Below, in pieces: positions 1-5,782 of a DNA stretch of 10,673 bases. This DNA comes from Burkholderiales bacterium. Lineage in GTDB: Bacteria; Pseudomonadota; Gammaproteobacteria; Burkholderiales; SG8-39. Within the stretch, counting starts at the first letter, position 1. Every line of letters starts with the position of its first letter. The notes below the pieces were generated by a model. That model saw only the letters and a list, made by a program, of their open reading frames with translations. It was not told the DNA's origin and made no database searches. The position numbers and the translations under genes are program-made. The DNA is taken from positions 1 to 10,673 of the forward strand of contig CAKKSJ010000291.1 in the NCBI GenBank assembly GCA_919902965.1. Reading direction: 5' to 3'.

Positions 1-157
1 ACTGATCAAGGACGCGAGGCTCAAGGTGCAGGCGAGCATTCAGGGCACGGCGGTGCGCGTTTCCGGTGCGAAAAAAGACGACTTGCAGACCGCGATTCAG
101 CTGGTCAAGAAATCCGTCACCGACATCCCGCTGCAGTTTCAGAACTTTCGCGACTAG
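1..157 (+). CDS. yajQ: YajQ family nucleotide-binding protein, C-terminal end (partial)
   Basis: This is the last 51 codons of a gene that begins before the window; the reading frame starts at base 2 and ends with TAG at 155-157. The visible protein runs LIKDARLKVQASIQG and ends PLQFQNFRD. That matches the C-terminus of the YajQ/UPF0234 family, in which 'KVQASIQG..VRV.G...DDLQ.AI' and the final '(Q/N)F.NFRD' are hallmarks. YajQ proteins are small (about 160 residues) two-domain ferredoxin-like proteins that bind nucleotides; some homologues have been described as cyclic-di-GMP effectors. Whether this one does so cannot be judged from the fragment. The next gene converges on it with a single base between the two stop codons, so there is no room for a separate terminator. 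Confidence 0.88.
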   Translation, partial: LIKDARLKVQASIQGTAVRVSGAKKDDLQTAIQLVKKSVTDIPLQFQNFRD

Positions 158-158
158 C

Positions 159-863
159 TCAGGTCTTCAGCGCCTTTGACCAGCGGCTGTAGAGGCGCGC
201 CGCGACGGCATGCAAGGCCGCGGTCCGCGGCTGCAGCTCGCTTTCGATTTCACTCACCGGCTGCACCGTGCTGCAGGCAGAGCGCTCGATTTCGCGCCTC
301 CCCGACTGGCACCAGGCGCGAATCATCTCGGGGGTCATTTCCACATGGCATTGCATGCCCAGGTGCGGGCCCAGCACGAAAGCCTGGTTGCGGCAGTGGG
401 GGCTGGACGCGATGCACTCGGCCCCGGGCGGGAGGCTGTAGGTCTCGCCGTGCCAATGAAACGAAACGAAGCTGCGTGTAGCGCCGAACCAGGCGCGCGC
501 TGCGTCGCTGTCGGCAACGTCCACCCTGCCCCAGCCGATTTCCTTCTGCGGATTGGGACCGACCGTGCCGCCCAGCGCCCTGGACATCAGCTGCGCGCCC
601 AGACAATGCCCGAGCACCGGCACGCCCTCTTTCACCGCGCCACGGATCAGCTCCAGCACCCCGGGAATCCAGGGAAGCGCGTCGTTGACACTCATCGGGC
701 CGCCCATGAATACAAGGCCGGAAAACTCCCCAGCGCAAGCCGGCACTGCATCGCCGGCATCGATTTTCAACAGCGTCCAGTCCAGGTGATGCGATTCCAG
801 GTATGTGGCAAAATAGCCGGGGCCCTCGGCAGGACTATGGCGGAATATGGCGACCGGTCTCAC
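159..863 (-). CDS. Class I glutamine amidotransferase (GMP synthase-like GATase domain protein)
   Basis: This is a 234-residue stand-alone class-I glutamine amidotransferase-like protein. From the GTG at 863-861 it begins (M)RPVAIFRHSPAEGPGYF, which is how this family normally starts, so I prefer that start to the longer frame that stays open upstream. The family's triad is visible: nucleophile Cys87 in GHCLGAQL, and His173 and Glu175 in QCHVEMTPE. An oxyanion-loop FMGGPMSV lies at residues 52-59. Such proteins hydrolyse glutamine or gamma-glutamyl compounds, and several are annotated loosely as 'GMP synthase'. No synthetase domain is attached or nearby, so the acceptor is unknown. The gene is convergent with yajQ (one-base gap) and head to head with the aspartic protease. 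No strong Shine-Dalgarno sequence precedes the GTG. Family assignment is firm; substrate is open. Confidence 0.86.
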   Translation of the reverse strand: MRPVAIFRHSPAEGPGYFATYLESHHLDWTLLKIDAGDAVPACAGEFSGLVFMGGPMSVNDALPWIPGVLELIRGAVKEGVPVLGHCLGAQLMSRALGGTVGPNPQKEIGWGRVDVADSDAARAWFGATRSFVSFHWHGETYSLPPGAECIASSPHCRNQAFVLGPHLGMQCHVEMTPEMIRAWCQSGRREIERSACSTVQPVSEIESELQPRTAALHAVAARLYSRWSKALKT

Positions 864-864
864 G

Positions 865-1521
865 ATGAAGTCCAGGATGATTCGATACAGGGATTCTAGC
901 CTGAGTTTGCTGGCGCTGGCGATATGCGTCGTGCCGGCGCACGCGGCCGAAGTCACCCTGGTCGGACTGATCGGATCCAAGGCCATCGTCGTCATCGACG
1001 GCGGCGCCCCGCGCACCTTGTCACCCGGAAAGAAGACCGCCGAAGGCGTGTTGCTGCTCGGCACGGAGAAAGACGCCGCCAGTTTCGAGATCGACGGCAG
1101 GAAAACTATCCTGCGCATGGGGCACGCCTATTCTGCCGCAAGCGCCGGCAGACAAAGCATCACCCTCAACGCAGATGCGCGCGGCCATTTCATCACCACA
1201 GGCTCGATCAACGGCGGCAGCGTGCGCTTTCTGGTCGACACCGGCGCCACCCTGGTCTCGCTCGCGGCCTCGGAGGCAAAACGCCTGGGGATCAATTACC
1301 TGCAGGGCGTGCGCGGACGCATTCAGACCGCCAATGGCGTGGCCACGGCCTATCGGGTCAAGCTCGACACGGTCAGGATAGGCGACATAACGATCAATAA
1401 CGTCGATGCGGTGGTGGGGGAAAACGACGCCATGGGCGTGAGCTTGCTGGGCATGAGCTTTCTCAACCGCATGGAGATGAAGCGCGACGGCCAGAGCATG
1501 ACCCTGACCAGGCGCTTCTGA
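865..1521 (+). CDS. Exported retropepsin-like (clan AA) aspartic protease, TIGR02281 type
   Basis: This is a small single-lobe aspartic protease of about 218 residues. The N-terminus is a typical Sec signal peptide: a basic n-region (MKSRMIRYR), a hydrophobic core (LLALAICVV) and a cleavage site after PAHA, so the mature protein should be periplasmic or membrane-associated. Counted from the alternative ATG at 847, the catalytic DTGA motif is at residues 131-134, preceded by the strand VRFLV and followed by the flap-like region QTANGVATAYRV. The second hydrophobic-Gly motif is LLGMSFLNRM near residue 200. That layout is the TIGR02281 family of retroviral-type proteases, which must dimerise to form an active site. 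Residues 34-110 form an extra N-terminal beta-rich segment. In-frame starts exist at 847, 865 and 877, none with a convincing ribosome binding site. 865 abuts the divergent gene's start; 847 would overlap it. Substrate unknown. Confidence 0.85.
   Translation: MKSRMIRYRDSSLSLLALAICVVPAHAAEVTLVGLIGSKAIVVIDGGAPRTLSPGKKTAEGVLLLGTEKDAASFEIDGRKTILRMGHAYSAASAGRQSITLNADARGHFITTGSINGGSVRFLVDTGATLVSLAASEAKRLGINYLQGVRGRIQTANGVATAYRVKLDTVRIGDITINNVDAVVGENDAMGVSLLGMSFLNRMEMKRDGQSMTLTRRF
893..922 (-). promoter_or_regulatory. Candidate promoter for the amidotransferase gene, inside the protease gene
   Basis: Reading the minus strand, TCGCCA (922-917, 4 of 6 to the -35 consensus) is followed after 18 bases by TAGAAT (898-893, 5 of 6 to the -10 consensus). 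Transcription would start near 886, giving a leader of about 23 nt before the GTG at 863. The elements lie within the signal-peptide codons of the divergent protease gene, the only place a promoter for this start could be. This was judged by eye only. Confidence 0.33.
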
Positions 1522-1569
1522 AAATCGGCTAGCCCATGCGCGGGGCCATTTCACCCCCCGGGCCAGGGC

Positions 1570-2379
1570 TCAGGCAGCGGGCTTTCTCTTGTCGCTTTCG
1601 ATCAGCGCGTAGGCCGAATGGTTGTGGATGGACTCGAAGTTTTCCGACTCCACCACGTACCAGTAGATGCGCTCGTCCTTGTTCAGCACCGCGGCGACGT
1701 CGCGCACCATGTCTTCGACGAACTTCGGATTGTCGTAAGCGCGTTCGGTCACGAGTTTCTCGTCCGGACGCTTGAGCAGTCCGTAGAGTTCGCAGGAAGC
1801 CTGCTTCTCGACCACGTCGACGATGTCCTCGATCCAGACAAATCCGCTGGTTCGCGCCGTGACCGTCACATGCGAGCGCTGGTTGTGCGCGCCGTAGGCG
1901 GATATTTTCTTCGAGCACGGGCACAGACTGGTCACCGGCACCAGCACCTTCATGGCAAAGCGCTGCTTCCCCTGGTCGATGTCGCCTATGAAGGTCACGT
2001 CGTAGTCCATCAGGCTTTTCACCTTGGACACCGGCGCCGCCTTGTTGACGAAATAGGCAAAATTCATCTCGATGTGCCCTGACTGCGCCTCCAGTTTTTC
2101 CATCATCTCGTCCAGCATGCACTTGAAGATGTCGACCGAAATCTCGCGCTCGTGGGCGTTGAGGATTTCAACGAAACGCGACATGTGCGTGCCCTTGAAA
2201 TGATGCGGCAGGCGCACGTACATGTTGAACGTGGCGATGGTGTGCTGCACGCCGCCCGAGCGCTCGCTCACCTTGACCGGGTGGCGGATGGACTTGATGC
2301 CGACCTGATCGATGGCAAGCCGGCGCGTGTCCTTGGAGTTTTGCAAATCGGCGATGGAGACAGGATCGCGGGTGTTCAT
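1570..2379 (-). CDS. folE2: GTP cyclohydrolase FolE2 (type IB)
   Basis: This 269-residue protein is the FolE2 type of GTP cyclohydrolase I. It converts GTP to 7,8-dihydroneopterin triphosphate, the first step of tetrahydrofolate synthesis and an entry to 7-deazaguanine (queuosine) synthesis. It belongs to the tunnelling fold but is unrelated in sequence to classical FolE. The diagnostic motif SLCPCSK is at 151-157, followed by AYGAHNQRSH (161-170). By my alignment with the Neisseria enzyme, the metal ligands would be Cys153, His165 and Glu207 (RPDEKL). The C-terminal NFESIHNHSAYA motif is also present, and length is normal for the family. It is the last gene of the xseB-ispA-dxs cluster, 84 nt after dxs. 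It has its own Shine-Dalgarno sequence, AAGGG (2391-2387), seven bases before the ATG. Family knowledge: FolE2 can use metals other than zinc and is Zur-regulated in some bacteria. I see no obvious Zur box here. Confidence 0.95.
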   Translation of the reverse strand: MNTRDPVSIADLQNSKDTRRLAIDQVGIKSIRHPVKVSERSGGVQHTIATFNMYVRLPHHFKGTHMSRFVEILNAHEREISVDIFKCMLDEMMEKLEAQSGHIEMNFAYFVNKAAPVSKVKSLMDYDVTFIGDIDQGKQRFAMKVLVPVTSLCPCSKKISAYGAHNQRSHVTVTARTSGFVWIEDIVDVVEKQASCELYGLLKRPDEKLVTERAYDNPKFVEDMVRDVAAVLNKDERIYWYVVESENFESIHNHSAYALIESDKRKPAA

Positions 2380-2444
2380 AAAGGAACCCTTGTGTAGACG
2401 CTTGCGGCACCTGCGCCGCTGCGAAGTGGTGATTTTAACATGAT

Positions 2445-2462
2445 CGCCGGTTGCGACCGGCG
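2445..2462 (-). terminator. Hairpin between dxs and folE2 (weak terminator or attenuator)
   Basis: Immediately after the dxs stop codon the minus strand carries CGCCGGT-CGCA-ACCGGCG, a perfect 7-bp GC-rich stem with a 4-base loop. What follows is ATCATGTTAAAATC rather than a run of T, so it is not a good intrinsic terminator. It may pause or partly attenuate transcription, or protect the dxs 3' end. The TAAAAT at 2437-2432 just downstream resembles a -10 box that could give folE2 a separate start, but I see no matching -35. Confidence 0.35.
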
Positions 2463-2463
2463 C

Positions 2464-4311
2464 TCAGCCGTTCAGGCGCGCCCTGATGGCGGCCAGCAAT
2501 CCCGCCTTGTCCAGGCCGATCTCGGCAAGCAGGACGGCGCTGTCGCCGTGATCGACGAACCGGTCGGGCAGTCCCAGGTGCAGCAGGGACGGCCCCAGGC
2601 CGGCTGCGGCCAGGCATTCAGCCACCGCGCTGCCGGCTCCGCCCATTACCGCGCCCTCCTCCACCGTCACCAGCAGCGCATGCTCGCGCGCAAGCTGTTT
2701 GACCAGGTCTGCGTCCAGCGGTTTGACAAAGCGCATATTGGCCACGCTCGCATCGAGCTCCTCGGCGGCTTCGATCGCAGCTTTTAGCATACTGCCGAAA
2801 GCCAGAATGGCGATTTTGCTGCCTTGGCGGCGCAGTTCGCCTTTTGCCAGCGGAAGCGCCTGCATTTGCTTGCTGACCGCAACACCCGGACCGGTGCCGC
2901 GCGGATAGCGCACCGCCGCCGGCGTATCCAGCTGGAACGCGGTGTAGAGCATCTGCCGGCACTCGTTTTCGTCGGCCGGCGCCATCACGGTTAGGTTGGG
3001 GATGCAACGCAGATAGGCAAAATCAAACGCGCCGTTGTGCGTGGCGCCGTCGGCGCCGACCAGGCCGGCGCGGTCCAGCGCGAACACCACCGGAAGATTC
3101 TGGATCGCCACATCGTGGATCAACTGGTCGTAGGCGCGCTGCAGGAAGGTCGAGTAGATCGCCACGACCGGCTTTATGCCGTCGCAGGCCAGCCCCGCGG
3201 CAAAGGTCACCGCGTGCTGCTCGGCGATGCCGACATCGAAATAGCGCTCGGGAAATTCCCGTGCGAAGCGCACCATGCCCGAGCCCTCGCACATTGCCGG
3301 CGTAATACCGACCAGGCGCGCATCCAGCGCCGCCATGTCGCACAGCCAGTCGCCGAATATCTGCGTGTAAGTCGGCTTGCCGCCGGGCTTGCCGCCGACG
3401 ATGCCAGCGTCAGGCTTGAATTTGGACACGCCGTGATAAAGCACCGGGTCGGCCTCGGCCAGCTTGTAACCCTGGCCTTTCCTGGTCACCACATGCAGGA
3501 ACTGCGGGCCTTTCAGTTCGCTGATGTTCTTCAGCGTCGGAATCAGTGAATCCAGATCGTGGCCGTCGATCGGACCGATGTAGTTGAAGCCGAATTCCTC
3601 GAACATGGTCGATGGGAGTGCCATTCCCTTGGCATGTTCCTCGACGCGCTTGGCAAGTTCCCACAGCTGCGGCACCTTGCCCAACACCGCCTCGCTCGCC
3701 TTGCGCGCGGCGCCGTACAGCCCCCCGGAGAGCAGCCGCGCCAGGTATTTGTTGAGCCCGCCCACCGGGCGCGAGATCGACATGTCGTTGTCGTTCAGTA
3801 CCACCAGCAGGTTGGTGTCCATCACGCCGGCATTGTTCATCGCTTCGAATGCCATGCCGGCCGACATGGCGCCGTCGCCGATGATAGCGACCGCGCGCCG
3901 GGTCTCCCCGCGCAGCCTGGCCGCCTGCGCCATGCCCAGGGCCGCAGAGATCGAGGTGCTGGAGTGCGCCGTGCCGAAAGTGTCGTACTGGCTTTCCGCG
4001 CGCCGCGGAAAGCCGGAGATGCCGCCGTGCATGCGCAGCCTGGCCATGCCATCGCGCCGGCCGGTGAGTATCTTGTGCGCGTAAGTCTGGTGCCCGACGT
4101 CCCACACCAGCCGGTCGTTCGGGGTGTCGAACACATAGTGCAGCGCGATGGTGAGCTCCACCGTCCCCAGATTGGACGAGAGATGGCCGCCGGTCTGGCT
4201 TACCGACTCGATGATGTAGGCGCGCAATTCCTCGGCCAGCTGGGCGAGCTGGCGCCGCTCCAGCGCGCGCAACTCGGCCGGGCTGCTGATGGTGTTCAGC
4301 AGTTCGTACAT
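2464..4311 (-). CDS. dxs: 1-deoxy-D-xylulose-5-phosphate synthase
   Basis: This is a 615-residue DXP synthase. The thiamine-diphosphate enzyme condenses pyruvate with glyceraldehyde 3-phosphate to make DXP, the first step of the MEP isoprenoid pathway and a precursor of thiamine and pyridoxal phosphate. Order of motifs: N-terminal LSSNLGTVELTIALHYVF (44-61) with catalytic His43; the TPP-binding GDGAMSAGMAFEAMNN (145-160) and LNDNDMSIS (172-180); central domain FDVGIAEQHAV (358-367), with Glu364 as the conserved cofactor-activating acid; YSTFLQRAYDQ (386-396); DRAGLVGADGATHNGAFD (413-430); C-terminal transketolase domain with MRFVKPLD. Length is normal. The ATG at 4311-4309 (MYELLNTISSPAELR) matches relatives; the frame stays open upstream and a GTG at 4350 is possible but less likely. 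It lies 82 nt after ispA, so the two consecutive isoprenoid steps are probably co-transcribed. Confidence 0.97.
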   Translation of the reverse strand: MYELLNTISSPAELRALERRQLAQLAEELRAYIIESVSQTGGHLSSNLGTVELTIALHYVFDTPNDRLVWDVGHQTYAHKILTGRRDGMARLRMHGGISGFPRRAESQYDTFGTAHSSTSISAALGMAQAARLRGETRRAVAIIGDGAMSAGMAFEAMNNAGVMDTNLLVVLNDNDMSISRPVGGLNKYLARLLSGGLYGAARKASEAVLGKVPQLWELAKRVEEHAKGMALPSTMFEEFGFNYIGPIDGHDLDSLIPTLKNISELKGPQFLHVVTRKGQGYKLAEADPVLYHGVSKFKPDAGIVGGKPGGKPTYTQIFGDWLCDMAALDARLVGITPAMCEGSGMVRFAREFPERYFDVGIAEQHAVTFAAGLACDGIKPVVAIYSTFLQRAYDQLIHDVAIQNLPVVFALDRAGLVGADGATHNGAFDFAYLRCIPNLTVMAPADENECRQMLYTAFQLDTPAAVRYPRGTGPGVAVSKQMQALPLAKGELRRQGSKIAILAFGSMLKAAIEAAEELDASVANMRFVKPLDADLVKQLAREHALLVTVEEGAVMGGAGSAVAECLAAAGLGPSLLHLGLPDRFVDHGDSAVLLAEIGLDKAGLLAAIRARLNG

Positions 4312-4393
4312 CGCCGGATCGGGATTCGGTCTGGCCTGCTTGTCATGCACGCGTTCGCTATTCACATTGGGCTTTTGGAAATGGATGTCAGGT

Positions 4394-5296
4394 TCAGAAC
4401 TTGCGCAGCACGATGAAGTCCGCCAACTCGCGCAGCCGCGCCGCACACTCGTCAAACGAGGACAGCGCCGCGTGCGCCTCGGTGCGCAGTTCCTCAGCCA
4501 GCGCGCGCGCACGCGTCAAGCCCAGTATGCTGACATAAGTCGGCTTCGCCTGCGCGGCGTCTTTTCCCGCTGTCTTCCCCAGGGTTGCCGTGCTGGCGTC
4601 GCAATCGAGCACGTCATCCACCACCTGGAACGCCAGACCCACGGTCTTGGCATAGCGCTCCAGCCGCCTGTACTCGTTCGCGTCCAGACCACGGCCGCAG
4701 CGCGCACCGAGCACGGTCGCGGCGCGGATCAGCGCCCCGGTCTTGTGGATATGCATGGACTCGAGTTCGGGAAGGCTGAGTGTCTTGCCCACGCTGGCGA
4801 GGTCTATCGCCTGGCCGCCGGCCATGCCGCGCGAGCCGCTCGCCACGGCGAGGATTTTGAACATTTCAATCTGCGCAGCAGGGCTGTCCGCAAGGGCATG
4901 TTCGGCCAGAAGCTGAAACGCCAGCGGCTGCAGCGCATCGCCCACCAGCAGCGCCGTGGCCTCGTCGAATTCCACATGACATGTGGGTCTGCCCCGGCGC
5001 AGGACGTCATCGTCCATGCAGGGCATATCATCGTGCACCAGCGAATAGGCGTGGATCATTTCGACAGCGGCGGCCACGACTTCGACCCGCGTCGGATCCG
5101 CCCCGGTCAGTTCGCCTGCTGCGAAGGCCAGCAAGGGCCGTACGCGTTTGCCGCCGCCGAGCACGGCATAGCGCATGGCGCGGTGCAGCCGTTCGGGCAG
5201 AATCTCGGGCGCCGGCAGGAAGCGCTGCAACGCAGTCTCCATGCGCGCCTGGATCGCCGCCATCCAGGCGGAAAAATCAATCGTCTTGTTCGGCAC
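4394..5296 (-). CDS. ispA: Farnesyl diphosphate synthase / short-chain (2E,6E) prenyl transferase
   Basis: This 300-residue trans-isoprenyl diphosphate synthase adds IPP to DMAPP and geranyl-PP to give farnesyl-PP, the precursor of undecaprenyl-PP and ubiquinone side chains. GGGKRVRP is at 47-54. The first aspartate-rich motif DDMPCMDDD (89-97) has the two-residue insertion typical of bacterial type II FPP synthases. The second, DDVLD, is at 227-231. The basic RRGRPT (100-105) and the KTG (185-187) used in diphosphate binding are present. The start is GTG at 5296-5294, giving MPNKTIDFSAWM; relatives also have the 'FxAWM' segment, which argues against the later ATG at 5263. The start lies inside the end of xseB (20-base overlap). 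No Shine-Dalgarno sequence is visible, so translation is probably coupled to xseB. Product chain length is inferred from family resemblance. Confidence 0.95.
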   Translation of the reverse strand: MPNKTIDFSAWMAAIQARMETALQRFLPAPEILPERLHRAMRYAVLGGGKRVRPLLAFAAGELTGADPTRVEVVAAAVEMIHAYSLVHDDMPCMDDDVLRRGRPTCHVEFDEATALLVGDALQPLAFQLLAEHALADSPAAQIEMFKILAVASGSRGMAGGQAIDLASVGKTLSLPELESMHIHKTGALIRAATVLGARCGRGLDANEYRRLERYAKTVGLAFQVVDDVLDCDASTATLGKTAGKDAAQAKPTYVSILGLTRARALAEELRTEAHAALSSFDECAARLRELADFIVLRKF

Positions 5297-5531
5297 CAGG
5301 AAACGCTTGCAGTGTGTTGGCCTCGAGTAGCTGCACTTGCTGTTGCGCCTGGCTTAATTTGGCCTGGCAGTATTGCGCAAGTTCGAGGCCGCGTCGGTGC
5401 GCGGCCAGGGACTGTTCGAGGGAGAGTTGCCCTGATTCCATGCCGGCGACGAGCTTTTCCAACTCGGCCAGCGCGGCTTCGAAACTGGGAGGCTCACCGC
5501 CGGCGGATGCTGACTTGGGAGATTTAGACAT
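5277..5531 (-). CDS. xseB: Exodeoxyribonuclease VII small subunit
   Basis: This 84-residue protein is the small subunit of exonuclease VII, which binds the XseA large subunit and cuts single-stranded DNA into oligonucleotides. The core PSFEAALAELEKLVAGMESG (residues 15-34) followed by QLSLEQSLAAHRRGLEL is the family signature. The rest (AQYCQAKLSQAQQQVQLLE) is helical, as expected of this all-alpha coiled subunit. Length is normal (about 80 residues). It is the first gene of the minus-strand operon and overlaps ispA by 20 bases, a gene order common in proteobacteria. No ribosome binding site precedes the ATG at 5531. A -10 box only 14 bases upstream suggests a very short or leaderless mRNA. 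Confidence 0.95.
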   Translation of the reverse strand: MSKSPKSASAGGEPPSFEAALAELEKLVAGMESGQLSLEQSLAAHRRGLELAQYCQAKLSQAQQQVQLLEANTLQAFPGAEQDD

Positions 5532-5545
5532 GTTAGTAGCAGAAC

Positions 5546-5575
5546 ATTATAAAACACGAAAATAGCTGAACTCCA
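5546..5575 (-). promoter_or_regulatory. Candidate promoter of the xseB-ispA-dxs-folE2 operon
   Basis: On the minus strand a perfect TATAAT lies at 5551-5546, in the AT-rich sequence TTTTATAATG. With an 18-base spacer the -35 position reads TGGAGT (5575-5570), only three of six matches. Initiation about seven bases after the -10 would fall near 5539, only about eight bases before the xseB ATG. That would explain the missing Shine-Dalgarno sequence. The -10 is convincing, the -35 is not. Confidence 0.45.
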
Positions 5576-5577
5576 CC

Positions 5578-5607
5578 CTGCCAGTCAAATCAAAAACACG
5601 GTAAAAT
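5578..5607 (+). promoter_or_regulatory. Candidate promoter for the Rieske oxygenase transcript
   Basis: CTGCCA (5578-5583, four of six to TTGACA) and TAAAAT (5602-5607, five of six to TATAAT) are separated by 18 bases on the plus strand. Initiation near 5614 would give an unusually long leader of about 170 nt before the ATG at 5783. The element is back to back with the xseB promoter, so one regulator could act on both. This was judged by eye. Confidence 0.38.
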
Positions 5608-5613
5608 CCTGAA

Positions 5614-5782
5614 ATATTGGCCTTTTGCCGACTGAAAGAGGCTGTTTCAGCGTTATGGAAACGGCTTCAAATATAGGGTGCATGAGGGACCGGGGAAGGG
5701 GTGGGACCCTTCCCGCATGCGGATCCCCCTCATAGGGTTTCAGCTCTTGTTGTGTCCCGCACGAGTCACGCGAGGTTAAGTA
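5614..5782 (+). promoter_or_regulatory. Structured 5' leader of the Rieske gene (candidate cis-regulatory RNA)
   Basis: About 170 nt lie between the candidate start site and the Rieske ATG, with several stems in the RNA sense. Outer stem: ATGAGGG (5682-5688) pairs perfectly with CCCTCAT (5727-5733). Nested inside it, GGGAAGGG (5693-5700) pairs with CCCTTCCC (5707-5714) around a 6-base loop. The self-complementary CGCATGCG sits at 5714-5721. Upstream are two mutually exclusive folds. In one, GCCG (5627-5630) with CGGC (5662-5665) encloses CTGAAA (5632-5637) with TTTCAG (5645-5650). In the other, GCTGTTTC (5641-5648) pairs with GAAACGGC (5658-5665). No T-run follows any stem, so control of translation is more plausible than termination. 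The ribosome binding site GAGG (5772-5775) is seven bases before the ATG and could pair with CCTC (5728-5731) if the outer stem opened. I do not recognise a known riboswitch class; this is a candidate only. Confidence 0.4.

Noticed and set aside
210..899. A 229-codon plus-strand frame opposite the amidotransferase gene.
   Set aside because: It is His/Arg-rich with no domain, and the amidotransferase on the minus strand has intact catalytic motifs.
1541..1560. CGGGG and CCCCG around a 10-base loop between the convergent protease and folE2 genes, considered as a two-way terminator.
   Set aside because: The stem is only 5 bp with no T-run on either side, too weak to claim.
3037..4416. Plus-strand open frames opposite dxs (3037-3549 and 3559-4416).
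   Set aside because: They mirror dxs codons; composition and lack of motifs mark them as shadows.
4289..5527. A 412-codon plus-strand open frame opposite ispA and xseB.
   Set aside because: It is antisense to clearly conserved genes, has no recognisable domain and no credible ribosome binding site.
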